Shown here one piece after another: positions 28,783 through 37,033 of a stretch of DNA of 38,165 nt. The notes under the pieces are model-generated. The model was not told the DNA's origin. It did not search any database and saw only the letters and a list, made by a program, of their open reading frames with translations. Origin of the DNA: Variovorax sp. WDL1. Its GTDB lineage: Bacteria > Pseudomonadota > Gammaproteobacteria > Burkholderiales > Burkholderiaceae_C. Position 1 is the stretch's first letter. Every line of letters begins with the position of its first letter. Both the position numbers and the translations under genes were made by a program. Location of the stretch: positions 1,577 through 39,741 of the forward strand of contig NZ_LMTS01000128.1 in NCBI RefSeq assembly GCF_001541225.1. Direction: 5' to 3'.

Positions 28783-29405
28783 TGATCAACATCTCGGTGC
28801 GCGTCGACGTGAAGCGCATCGAGCGCTCCCTGTCCAATCTGGCCTACCAGCAGATGCCCTTCGCTACGGCCAAGGCGCTCACGGCCCTGGCCAAGATCGT
28901 GCAGAAGGGCGAGCAGGTGGCGATGGGCTCGGTGTTTGACCGGCCCACGCCCTTCACCGTGAATGCGGTTGGCGTGCGCGCTGCGCGCAAGGACAACCTC
29001 GAGGCGCTGGTGTTCGTGAAGGACATCGCTGCTGCCTACCTGGAGCCCTACGAGTTCGGGGGCAGCAACAAGCTCAACAGCCGAGCCCTGCTGAAGCCAG
29101 TGGGTGCACCGCTCAACCAGTACGGCAACTTGGCCAAGACGAAGCTGTCGCAGCTCAAGGCTAAGGGCAATACCTTCGTGGGCAAGGTGAAGGGCAAGGG
29201 CGGGCAGCAGATCAACGGGGTGTGGCAGCGCATCCCTGCAGGCAAGGGCAAGCCCGCCAGCATGAAGCTGCTGATCCGCTTCGGCGATGCGCACAAGGCG
29301 ACGCAGCACCTGGACTACCGCAAGCGTGCCGAGCTGCTGGTCCGCACGCACTTCAACCGCGAGCTGGGCATCGCCCTGGCGCGGGCCATCGCGACCGCAC
29401 GCTGA
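28782..29405 (+). CDS. Phage minor tail/neck-type protein, 207 aa
   Basis: Starts MINISVRVDVKRIERSLSNLAYQQMPFATAKALTALAKIV, a helical start like those of neck/tail-completion proteins; RPTPFTVNAVGVRAARKDNLEALVFVKD, an AAYLEPYEFGG turn, and a basic C-terminal domain (KLSQLKAKGNTFVGKVKGKGGQQ) follow. I read it as a minor tail or head-tail protein; family certainty is low. It shares a base with the preceding gene (TGATG). A 240-base gap follows, holding repeats. Confidence 0.55.
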   Translation: MINISVRVDVKRIERSLSNLAYQQMPFATAKALTALAKIVQKGEQVAMGSVFDRPTPFTVNAVGVRAARKDNLEALVFVKDIAAAYLEPYEFGGSNKLNSRALLKPVGAPLNQYGNLAKTKLSQLKAKGNTFVGKVKGKGGQQINGVWQRIPAGKGKPASMKLLIRFGDAHKATQHLDYRKRAELLVRTHFNRELGIALARAIATAR

Positions 29406-29514
29406 CCCCACCAGGGTGCACCACGACGGGGCGCAGGCGAGGCCTGAGGGCGATCGGGGCGGGTCCTTCCCAGCCCCCTGTCAAACGCGGGCATTGCGCG
29501 CGCGCGATCTTCGG

Positions 29515-29629
29515 GACCGTGTAACGAAAAAAACAGCGTTACACGGTCGCGTTACACGGCCGGTTCTCGAATGAGGAGCGGCAATCCGACGGCTGGGCGA
29601 CGACGCGGCGCGATGGCCCGCGTTACACG
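29515..29629 (+). promoter_or_regulatory. Repeated CGTTACACG sites before terminase, cosB/pac candidate
   Basis: A perfect 12-bp inverted repeat, GACCGTGTAACG (29515-29526) and CGTTACACGGTC (29537-29548), surrounds seven A residues plus CAG. A further direct copy CGTTACACGGCC is at 29550-29561 and a shorter CGTTACACG at 29621-29629. They lie just upstream of the small terminase gene, where lambda-type phages have cos with sites bound by the small terminase. Intergenic bases 29406-29514 hold nothing else I can support. Confidence 0.55.
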
Positions 29630-29645
29630 CTCGGAGGAGGCGGAC

Positions 29646-30227
29646 ATGCAGAAGAACAAGGAGGCCGGCACCTCGGTTGTCGGCAAGGCGGAGCTGGTCG
29701 CCGCGCTCGCTTGGACCCGCCCGCGGCTGGATCGCCGGCTGGAGAACGATGCGGCGTTTCCGGTGCGCCGGCGCGGCACGCGCGCAGGTGGCTGGGAGTT
29801 CGATCTCGACGCGGTGGTCGCCTATCTGGATGGGAACGCCGTGGCCAAGCCAGCGCCAGCCCCGGTGCCTGCGCCCGCGGTGCCTGCGCAGACAGAGGTG
29901 CCGTACGCCGGCGACGTTGCCGATGCCCCAGGTGCAGCCCACCGCGGCGAGAGCACGGCGAGCCAGCGCCTGAAGAATGCGCAGGCCGCGCGCGTCGAGG
30001 ACAGCCTGCGGAAGGATCGGCGCGAGCTGGTCGAGGCCGAGGAGATGCGGCTGGTGCTGGGCACCATGCTGGCCCGCCTGGGCAAGGGACTCGACAGCCT
30101 CTCGGACATGGTGACGAAGCGCCTGGGCCTGCAGGAGGAGGCGAGCGACGTGGTGCGCGCGATGGTCGATGAGCTGCGGCAGAACATGGTCACCGACCTG
30201 AAGATGCTGCTGGCCAAGGCGAAATGA
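29646..30227 (+). CDS. Terminase small subunit (Nu1-like)
   Basis: 193 residues. The start at 29646 has an excellent GGAGGAGG site; an ATG at 29571 is upstream but unsupported. The N-terminal part (about 10-60, GKAELVAALAWTRPRLDRRLENDAAFPV...WEFDLDAVVAYLDG) is the DNA-binding winged helix of Nu1, a proline/alanine linker (70-85) follows, and the C-terminal half is helical for assembly with the large subunit. It recognises the packaging site and recruits TerL. It overlaps the large subunit gene as ATGA. Confidence 0.87.
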   Translation: MQKNKEAGTSVVGKAELVAALAWTRPRLDRRLENDAAFPVRRRGTRAGGWEFDLDAVVAYLDGNAVAKPAPAPVPAPAVPAQTEVPYAGDVADAPGAAHRGESTASQRLKNAQAARVEDSLRKDRRELVEAEEMRLVLGTMLARLGKGLDSLSDMVTKRLGLQEEASDVVRAMVDELRQNMVTDLKMLLAKAK

Positions 30228-32332
30228 GGGAGAGCTCTTATGGGTCAGCCGCCGAGGTAGCGATCGGCGCGCTGGATCTGCTGCTGCCCCCGCCGCGGCA
30301 GTCGGTCAGCGACTACGCGCTGGTGCACCGCCAGCTGTCGAACCAGGGTGGCGGCTACGTCGGCCGCTGGACGCACGACATGGCGCCATACCTGGTCGAG
30401 CCCATGGACGTGCTCAACTCGCTGGACTACCAGACCGTCGGAGTGGTCGGGCCCGGGCAGAGCGGCAAAACGGAGATCGCGCAGAACTGGCTGCTGAAGT
30501 CAGTGGCAACAGATCCGGGCGACATGCTCTGGTACATGCAGACCGATCCGGGATTGGAGGCCTTCGTGAAGGGCCGGATCAATCCCATGATCGACGCGCA
30601 CGAGGTGATGAGCGTGCGCTTGGGCAGCCGGCCGGTCGACGACAGCTTGCACTTCAAGCAGTTCCAGGGCATGCGGGTCGAGTTCCTGTCAGCTGCCCAC
30701 AGCAACCTGATCAACAAGTCGGCGCCGCGGATCGTGGCAGACGAGGTGGACGCCTACGCGGCGTCCCTGGGAGACGTGAAGGCGCTGCTCGATGTGCGGC
30801 GCCAGACCTTCGGACGGCAGTCGACGCTGCTGGCGCTGAGCCACCCTGACCTGGCGCGCGGGCTCATCCCCGAGCGCGACTGGTCGGCCGGGATCATGGC
30901 GATCTACGGCGACAGCGACCGCCGCGTCTGGTACTGGCCCTGCCCGCACTGCGGCGCTTGGTCGAGCCCGGTGCCGATCGCGTCGCGCTTCATGCCGCTG
31001 CAGTACCCGGAGGAGGGCACGCTCGACGAGATCGAGGCTGAGGCCCGGCTGGTGTGCCCGGTGAATGGCTGCCTGATCGAGGATCACCACCGCCGGGCGA
31101 TGAATCGCGCGGCCTTCAATTCGCCGTTCCGAGGCTGGATCGGTGATGGCCAAGAGATCGCGCAGGACGGCACCGTGACCGGTGAGCTGGTGAAGCGCAA
31201 GACCGCCGGCTTCTGGATCGTCGGTGCAATGAGCCCCTTCATCATGGGCGGCATCGGTGGCCTGGCCAGGGCCCGAGTGAAGGCGCAGCGCGAGCTCGAG
31301 GTGTCGGGCGAGGACCTGACGCTGCGCCAGGTGCTGGTCAAGCAGTGGGGCATCCCGTACACGCCGCCGCGCAGCGTCGGCTCGATCGATGCGAACGACC
31401 TGGCTGATCGCGCCGAGCACGATCTGCGGCTGCAGGTGGTGCCCGAGGGTGTGCGGTTCCTGACCGCCACCGTGGACTGCCAGCTGGCGCACTTCGAATG
31501 GCTGGTGCGCGGCTGGGGCGTGAAGGGCGAGAGCTGGGTCATCGACGGCGGCCGGATCCCGGCCGACCCGGCGACATCGCCGGAGGATTGGGACGAGATG
31601 CGCCGGCAGGTGATGGAGAAAACCTACCCCCTGGCCGACGGCAGCGGGCGCCGCATGTCGATCAAGGCCAGCGGGTTCGACTCGATGGGCCAGCCCGGTG
31701 TGACGCAGCAGGCCTACGCGGCCTGGGCCCGCTGGCGCAGCAAGAAGCTGGTGAAGCTGTTCGGGAAGATCGCCGGCCGCGATGCCTGGTCGATCATCCC
31801 GATGAAAGGTGCGAACACGCTGAATGCGCCGCGGCTGGCGGTGGTCTACCCCGACACCTCGCGCGCCGCGAACGTGAAGGCTGGCGGCGGCACGGTGCCG
31901 CAGGCGCAGTTCAACCCGAACATGTTCAAGGACGACTTGGCCGGCCAGCTGCAGCGCGGCGAGCCCGGCGATTGGTACGTGCACTTCCCCTGGGCTCTGC
32001 GCGCGAAGGAAGCGCCGCATCCCTGGTTCGAGCAGGTCGTGTCCGAGCACCGGCTGGCCAATGGCCGCTGGGAGAAGGCGCAGCCCTCCGCGAGGAACGA
32101 GAAGCTGGACTTGATGGTGATGGCGCATGCGATCGCGCACCTCCATGGTCTCAGCCGCATCAATTGGGAGCGGCCGCCGGCCTGGGCCGCGGAGTGGGAC
32201 AAGAACTCGCTGGTGATGGATGCACCGGCGGAAGAGGACGATGAGCTCGAGCTGGTGACCGGCTCCGATGCCCCGCCACCGAGCGCAGCGAAGCGCCCCG
32301 AAAAGAAATCGATCGTCAGCAAGCTGGCGTAG
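30224..32332 (+). CDS. Terminase large subunit (GpA family)
   Basis: 702 residues, as is normal for lambda gpA-type terminases, which pump DNA into proheads and cut it at cos. An N-terminal motor (about 60-300) has Walker A GPGQSGKT (76-83) and a Walker B IVADEVD; two CxxC-like clusters around CPHCGAWS and CPVNGC follow. The nuclease half has TVDCQLAHFEWLVRG, SGFDSMG and a conserved HPWF/DLMV end. It starts with ATG at an ATGA overlap. The GpA family predicts cos-type ends in combination with Nu1. Confidence 0.95.
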   Translation: MRESSYGSAAEVAIGALDLLLPPPRQSVSDYALVHRQLSNQGGGYVGRWTHDMAPYLVEPMDVLNSLDYQTVGVVGPGQSGKTEIAQNWLLKSVATDPGDMLWYMQTDPGLEAFVKGRINPMIDAHEVMSVRLGSRPVDDSLHFKQFQGMRVEFLSAAHSNLINKSAPRIVADEVDAYAASLGDVKALLDVRRQTFGRQSTLLALSHPDLARGLIPERDWSAGIMAIYGDSDRRVWYWPCPHCGAWSSPVPIASRFMPLQYPEEGTLDEIEAEARLVCPVNGCLIEDHHRRAMNRAAFNSPFRGWIGDGQEIAQDGTVTGELVKRKTAGFWIVGAMSPFIMGGIGGLARARVKAQRELEVSGEDLTLRQVLVKQWGIPYTPPRSVGSIDANDLADRAEHDLRLQVVPEGVRFLTATVDCQLAHFEWLVRGWGVKGESWVIDGGRIPADPATSPEDWDEMRRQVMEKTYPLADGSGRRMSIKASGFDSMGQPGVTQQAYAAWARWRSKKLVKLFGKIAGRDAWSIIPMKGANTLNAPRLAVVYPDTSRAANVKAGGGTVPQAQFNPNMFKDDLAGQLQRGEPGDWYVHFPWALRAKEAPHPWFEQVVSEHRLANGRWEKAQPSARNEKLDLMVMAHAIAHLHGLSRINWERPPAWAAEWDKNSLVMDAPAEEDDELELVTGSDAPPPSAAKRPEKKSIVSKLA

Positions 32333-32341
32333 GAGAAACGA

Positions 32342-32542
32342 ATGGCACAAATCAAAGTCGGTCAGGTGGCCTTCGCGGTCGCCGACAACTTCACGGGCGA
32401 CGTCGAGATCACCAAGGGCGATGTGGTCATGAGGGTGCCGATGGAGGCGCTCGTGCGCGTGGTGGCCGAGAAGGTGCGTGCAAACCGCATCGAGGCCCTG
32501 GAGCGCGCGAAGCCCTCCGAACTCATCTCGAAGCTCGCCTGA
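32342..32542 (+). CDS. Small conserved structural-region protein, 66 aa
   Basis: Starts MAQIKVGQVAFAVADNFTGD; a short beta hairpin followed by a basic helix (ALVRVVAEKVRANRIEALERAKP). It lies between the large terminase and gpW and shares a base with gpW (TGATG). GGAG precedes its ATG. Role not assigned; packaging- or head-associated by position. Confidence 0.65.
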   Translation: MAQIKVGQVAFAVADNFTGDVEITKGDVVMRVPMEALVRVVAEKVRANRIEALERAKPSELISKLA

Positions 32543-32814
32543 TGTTCCGCCGCACCAGCATCCTCGACGGCATCGACGTCGGGGTCCTGCAGCTGCGCCT
32601 GGCGGCGCTGCAGCAGGCATACCTCGACCTGATGGCGGGCGCCAAGGTCGTGACTGCGTCGTACACCCAGGGGGATGGCGCGCGCGCGGTGACGTACACC
32701 CAGGCGAACATCGCCGATCTGACGCAGGCGATCCTCGGCGTGCAGACGCAGATCGACCAGCTCACTGGCGCCCAGCGCATCAATCGTCGCGCGCCCCTGC
32801 GCCCGTTCTTCTGA
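32542..32814 (+). CDS. gpW-like head-tail joining protein, 90 aa
   Basis: MFRRTSILDGIDVGVLQLRLAALQQAYLDLMAGAKVVTASYTQG, then VTYTQANIADLTQAILGVQTQIDQL and a basic end (INRRAPLRPFF). This is the helix-strand-helix pattern of lambda gpW: LxxLQxAyxdLmtG, then xVxYtxaNiadLxxyI. gpW finishes the head before tail attachment. It overlaps its neighbours by one base each. Confidence 0.82.
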   Translation: MFRRTSILDGIDVGVLQLRLAALQQAYLDLMAGAKVVTASYTQGDGARAVTYTQANIADLTQAILGVQTQIDQLTGAQRINRRAPLRPFF

Positions 32815-34469
32815 TGACCATCCTTGATGCACAAGGGCGCCCGATGGCGCCATCGTCGCCGAACCGCCGCGCATCCGGCTATGGCCCGGTGCCTGGCCAG
32901 CTGCTGAGCATGGGTTCCAGCTCGTTCCCCTACGAGTCCTCGAACTGGCAGACGCAGGAGATGGGCGACTGGCTGCCCGTCATCCGGTCGCCCGACGCCG
33001 AGATCAACCAGTTCCGCGACCGCATGGTCGCTCGCAGCCGGGACCTTGCGCGCAATGACGGCTGGGCCAGTGGCGGGATCATGCGGATCCTGGACAACAC
33101 GGTCGGCACGCATCTGCGGCTGGCCGCGAAGCCGGACTATCGCGCGCTGCGGATTCGCTTCGGCAAGAAGTTCGATGCCGTGTGGGCGGACGAATACCAG
33201 CGGGCGGCCGAGGCCCTGTGGCGCGGTTTCTCCGAGCATATCGGCCGATTCAACGATGTGAACCGTCAGCTGACCGTGGGGCAGATGTTCCGCCTGGGCA
33301 TGCGCCACAAGCTGATCGATGGCGACGCGCTGGCGGTGTCGTACTGGATGCCCGAGCGTGTTGGCTACGGCGGCAGCGACTACGCGACTTCCTTCCTGCT
33401 GGTGGACCCGGATCGGCTGTCGAACCCGTTCGGCATGCTCGACACCAAGTACATGCGCGGCGGTGTCGAGATCGATGACCACGGCGTGTCGCAGGCGATC
33501 CATGTGCGCAAGGCGGAGCCGAACGACTGGTACAACGCGATCGAGGCCAACACATGGGAGCGCATCGAGTGCGAGGACGAGGACGGGTGGCGCCGCGTGA
33601 TTCTGGACTTCGAGCGCGACCGCGCGGGCCAGCACCGCGGCGTCGGCATCTTCACGCCGGTGCTCGCGCGTTTCAGGATGCTCGCGCGCTACTACGGCGT
33701 CGAGCTGCAGGCCGCGACCATTGCCTCTGCCTTCGGCACCTACGTGGTGAGCCCGTACGACCCGGCCCAGGTCGGTGACGCGCTTGCGAGCGATGACGAG
33801 CTGAGTCGGTACCAGCAGCTGCGCAGCGATTTCCACAAGGAGCGGCCGGCCATGCTCGACGGCGCGCGCGTGCCGACGCTGGCGCCTGGCGAGAAGATCG
33901 AATCGGTGAGCTCGGCGCACCCGCACACGGGCTTCGCTGACTTCGCTCACGAGATGCTGCGCACGTTCGCCGCGGCCGCGGGCATCAGTGCCGAGCAGGT
34001 CACCCAGGACTGGAGCAAGACCAACTACAGCAGCGCGCGCGCCGCGCTCATGGAGTCGTGGAAGACGCTGGTCCGCCGCCGCACTGAGTTCGCCGCGAAC
34101 TTCGCCTCGCCGATGTATGCCGTGTGGCTGCAGGAGGCCATGGATAAGGGCGAGCTGCCGCTGCCGAGCGGGGCGCCTGACTTCGTCGAAGCGGCGACCG
34201 CCTACGCGCGCTGCGGTTGGCTCGGCCCGGCCCGCGGCTGGATCGACCCCGTCAAGGAGAAGGCTGGTGCCGTCATGGGCATGGACGCCGGCCTGTCCAC
34301 CCTGATGTCCGAGGCTGCAGAGCAGGGCAACGACTGGGAAGAGGTGCTCGACCAGCGCGCGATCGAGGTGAAGAAGTTCAAGGCTCTCGGGCTGCAGCTG
34401 CCGGAATGGGCCGGCGCCGTCGCCGCGGCCGAGGCGGGTCGGCCCGAAGAAGCGCCGCAGGCGCGCTGA
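32814..34469 (+). CDS. Portal protein (lambda gpB family)
   Basis: 551 residues, a normal length. The N-terminal MTILDAQGRPMAPSS leads to a body with INQFRDRMVARSRDLARNDGWASGGIMRILDNTVG and LVDPDRLSNPFGMLDTKYMRGGVEID, and the family's characteristic EANTWERIECEDEDGWRRVILDFERDRAGQHRGVGIF segment. It forms the twelve-fold ring through which terminase pumps DNA. It starts at 32814, sharing a base with gpW. The acidic/alanine C-terminus is variable in the family. Confidence 0.93.
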   Translation: MTILDAQGRPMAPSSPNRRASGYGPVPGQLLSMGSSSFPYESSNWQTQEMGDWLPVIRSPDAEINQFRDRMVARSRDLARNDGWASGGIMRILDNTVGTHLRLAAKPDYRALRIRFGKKFDAVWADEYQRAAEALWRGFSEHIGRFNDVNRQLTVGQMFRLGMRHKLIDGDALAVSYWMPERVGYGGSDYATSFLLVDPDRLSNPFGMLDTKYMRGGVEIDDHGVSQAIHVRKAEPNDWYNAIEANTWERIECEDEDGWRRVILDFERDRAGQHRGVGIFTPVLARFRMLARYYGVELQAATIASAFGTYVVSPYDPAQVGDALASDDELSRYQQLRSDFHKERPAMLDGARVPTLAPGEKIESVSSAHPHTGFADFAHEMLRTFAAAAGISAEQVTQDWSKTNYSSARAALMESWKTLVRRRTEFAANFASPMYAVWLQEAMDKGELPLPSGAPDFVEAATAYARCGWLGPARGWIDPVKEKAGAVMGMDAGLSTLMSEAAEQGNDWEEVLDQRAIEVKKFKALGLQLPEWAGAVAAAEAGRPEEAPQAR

Positions 34470-34479
34470 GAAGGAAACC

Positions 34480-35355
34480 ATGGTCCCCAACTATCCGCAC
34501 CTCGCGCAGCGGCTCTTCAACACGCCCCTGGCCATCACGCCCGGCAAGATCGAGATCGTGATGTCGGCCCTTGCCGATCGCTTCGGCATCGCCAAGCTGT
34601 TCCGCGCCGACGGCGTCCAGGTGAGCCTGGGCGCCTGGAGCGATGACGACGAGTTCTCCGGGCCGGCCGAGACCGACCGCGGCTACGAGGTGGTCGCCGG
34701 AGTGGCGATCATTCCCGTCACGGGAACGCTGGTCCAGAAGCTGGGAACCCTGCGGCCCTACAGCGGCATGATGGGTTACGACGGCATCCGGGCCATGGTG
34801 AGCATGGCGCTCGAGGACGATTCGGTGCACGCGATCGTGCTCGATATCGACAGCCCTGGCGGCGAGGTCTCTGGCTGCTTCGACCTGGTCGACGCAATCT
34901 ACACCGCGCGCGGCGTGAAGCCCATCTGGTCGATCCTGACCGAGTCGGCCTATTCGGCCGCCTACGCCATCGCGAGCGCCTCAGACCGCATCGTGGTCCC
35001 GCGCACCGGCGGCACCGGCTCGGTGGGCGTGATCTGCGCGCACGTCGACTTCAGCAAGGCGCTGTCGCAGGCCGGGATCGCGGTGACGCTGATCACCTAC
35101 GGTGCGCGCAAGGCTGACGGCAACGAATACAGCCCGTTGGAAAAGGCCACGCTGGAGCGCTTCCAAGCCGATGTCGATGCGATGGGCGAGCTCTTCGTCG
35201 AGACCGTCGCGCGCAACCGCAACATTTCCACGGCCCAGGTGCGCAACACCCAGGCCGCAACGTATTTGGGCGCCGCCGGCGTCCAGATTGGCTTCGCCGA
35301 TGCCGTCATGGCACCGGACGAGGCATTCCGGTCCCTGCTCGCCGAGCTGGGCTGA
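34480..35355 (+). CDS. Head maturation protease, S49/ClpP-fold (gpC-like)
   Basis: 291 residues. The S49 core (about 75-250) is complete: IVLDIDSPGGEVSG, the nucleophile Ser159 in SAYSAAYAIAS, TGSVGV at about 180-184 and the general-base Lys211 in GARKADGNEYSP. It would trim scaffold and itself in the prohead. Unlike lambda gpC, no scaffold domain is fused at the C-terminus; an acidic protein is encoded next. AAGGA lies before the ATG at 34480. The gene order portal-protease-scaffold-decoration-capsid is standard. Confidence 0.92.
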   Translation: MVPNYPHLAQRLFNTPLAITPGKIEIVMSALADRFGIAKLFRADGVQVSLGAWSDDDEFSGPAETDRGYEVVAGVAIIPVTGTLVQKLGTLRPYSGMMGYDGIRAMVSMALEDDSVHAIVLDIDSPGGEVSGCFDLVDAIYTARGVKPIWSILTESAYSAAYAIASASDRIVVPRTGGTGSVGVICAHVDFSKALSQAGIAVTLITYGARKADGNEYSPLEKATLERFQADVDAMGELFVETVARNRNISTAQVRNTQAATYLGAAGVQIGFADAVMAPDEAFRSLLAELG

Positions 35356-35378
35356 TCAACCATCCACCTGGAACACAC

Positions 35379-36008
35379 ATGAAACTCTCCAGCAAGGTGG
35401 CGAGCGCCCTCTCGTTCGCCCATTTGGGCGGCCTCGCCCGCAAATCCGCCAAGGCCTCCGCCGAAGGCGACGATCCGGAAAAGAAGGACGAGGACGAAGA
35501 CAAGGCGAAAGCCAAGGCCGAAGGCGACGACGATCGCAAGAAGCGCGACGACGAATCCGACGACGAGTACGCGGCCCGCATGGAGGCCATGGACGAGGAC
35601 GAATCGGCCGAAGGCGACGATCCCGAGAAGAAGGACGACGACGAGGACGAGAAGCCCAGCGCCAAGGCGGGCGACGACGACAAGGACGAGGAGATGCGTG
35701 GCAAGTCCGCCGTGGCCCAGGCCCGGCTGCGCGAGCAGGCGCGCTGCGCCGCGATCTTCAGCCACAAGGCTGCCGCGTCCAACCCGGTGCTGGCCGCGAA
35801 CCTGGCCTTCAAGACCCGCGTGAGCCGCACCGAAGCCCTGGCCGTGCTCGAGGCGACGCCTGCGGCGGCCGGTGCCCACGTGAACGCCAACCGTGCCGCA
35901 CGAAATCCCGGCATTGCCGCTGGCAACGCTGCGGCCCCGAGCGGCCCGCAGGCAACCGCTGCGGGCTGGGACCGCGCCTTCGCCAAGGCCAATCCCAAGC
36001 GCAAGTAA
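35379..36008 (+). CDS. Acidic head-assembly/scaffold candidate, 209 aa
   Basis: The first 25 residues are basic (MKLSSKVASALSFAHLGG), then about 30-105 is a highly charged, disordered-looking stretch of Asp/Glu/Lys with a twofold repeat (AEGDDPEKKD twice, about 55 residues apart). The rest is a helical, alanine-rich region (VAQARLREQARCAAIFSHKAAA and ARNPGIAAGN). This is the organisation of phage scaffold proteins (gpNu3-like). The place between protease and decoration protein fits. The family name is not certain. Confidence 0.65.
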   Translation: MKLSSKVASALSFAHLGGLARKSAKASAEGDDPEKKDEDEDKAKAKAEGDDDRKKRDDESDDEYAARMEAMDEDESAEGDDPEKKDDDEDEKPSAKAGDDDKDEEMRGKSAVAQARLREQARCAAIFSHKAAASNPVLAANLAFKTRVSRTEALAVLEATPAAAGAHVNANRAARNPGIAAGNAAAPSGPQATAAGWDRAFAKANPKRK

Positions 36009-36035
36009 TCCACCGAACCCCGAAAGGAATTCATC

Positions 36036-36962
36036 ATGGGAAACCCCACCGTTACCCCGCTCGTCGAGAACTACCACGACGGCGGCTTCATGGTCAGCGA
36101 GGCCAATGGGCACATCTCGCGTGACTCCATCGTGCTGACCGGCGGCGCCAACGTGCTGCCCGGCACGTTGCTGGGCCAGCTGACGGCCGGCGCCGCGGCC
36201 GTGGCTGCCGCGCTCGGCACCAACACCGGCAATGGCACCTTCGGCGCGATCACGACCGTGTCGCAGCCGACCATGATCGGCGTGTACAGCATCCTGTTCA
36301 CCGGTGCCACCACGTTCAATGTGACGGCGCCGAACGGTGCTGTTGCGGCTGGCACGACCGGCGTGGCCTTCAGCAACCTCGGCGTGGTGTTCACCATCAC
36401 TGCCGGTGGCACCGCGTTCGTCGCAGGCGACTCGTTCACCGTGACCACGGTGCAGAACGTGGGAACCCCGGGCATCAGCTCGGCGCCTGGCACGAACACC
36501 GGCAATGGCACGCTGGGTACGCTGTCGGCAAAGGGCTACGCGCCCGTCGCCGGTGCCTACACCGTCGAGTTCAACGACGCGACGCACTTCGTCGTGAACG
36601 ACCCGCTGGGCTCCGAGGTCGGCCACGGTACGACTGGTGTGGCGTTCGCTGCTGGTGGCCTCGGCTTCACCATCACGGCGGGTGGCACCGCGTTCGTGCC
36701 GGGCGACAGCTTCACAGTGACCGTCGCCGCGGGCACCAACAAGATGAAACCCTGGGATCCGGCCAACGCCGACGGGTCGCAGTTCGTCGCCGGCATCCTG
36801 TTCAACGGCAAGAACGTGACGAGCGGCGACAAGCCGGCTCTCGCGATCACCCGGCACGCGGAGGTCAATGCGTCCGAGCTGATCTACCCGACTGGCACGA
36901 GCGCCGCACAGGTCACCAGTGCGCTCGCGCAGCTGAAGACGCTGGGCATCCTCGCCCGCTGA
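36036..36962 (+). CDS. Head decoration protein (gpD-like) with duplicated insert domain
   Basis: 308 residues. The ends match lambda gpD: an N-terminal EANGHISRDSIVLTGGANVLPGTLLGQLT and a C-terminal KPWDPANADGSQFVAGILFNGKN...RHAEVNASELIYP. Two similar domains of about 78 residues are inserted between (about 61-137 and 152-230), each opening with GTNTGNGTxG and closing with ITAGGTAFVxGDSFTVT. gpD is only about 110 residues, so the inserts triple it, perhaps giving bulkier spikes on the capsid. AAAGGA precedes the ATG at 36036. A terminator follows. Confidence 0.85.
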   Translation: MGNPTVTPLVENYHDGGFMVSEANGHISRDSIVLTGGANVLPGTLLGQLTAGAAAVAAALGTNTGNGTFGAITTVSQPTMIGVYSILFTGATTFNVTAPNGAVAAGTTGVAFSNLGVVFTITAGGTAFVAGDSFTVTTVQNVGTPGISSAPGTNTGNGTLGTLSAKGYAPVAGAYTVEFNDATHFVVNDPLGSEVGHGTTGVAFAAGGLGFTITAGGTAFVPGDSFTVTVAAGTNKMKPWDPANADGSQFVAGILFNGKNVTSGDKPALAITRHAEVNASELIYPTGTSAAQVTSALAQLKTLGILAR

Positions 36963-36988
36963 TCAGGTCCATCCCAACAACACCCGCC

Positions 36989-37010
36989 AAGGGCGCCTGA
37001 GGGCGCCTTT
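36989..37010 (+). terminator. Intrinsic terminator between decoration and capsid genes
   Basis: AAGGGCGCC-TGAG-GGCGCCTTT (one G-U pair) forms a 9-bp stem with T residues at its foot and CTT after it. It should lower, but not stop, transcription into the capsid gene, or process the transcript. Confidence 0.6.
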
Positions 37011-37033
37011 CTTCATTCCCGAAAGGAAACATC

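Noticed and set aside
30689..34490. Very long minus-strand frames (up to 655 codons) under terminase and portal
   Set aside because: They are histidine/arginine/leucine-rich antisense artefacts of high-GC genes and lie under clearly recognisable proteins.
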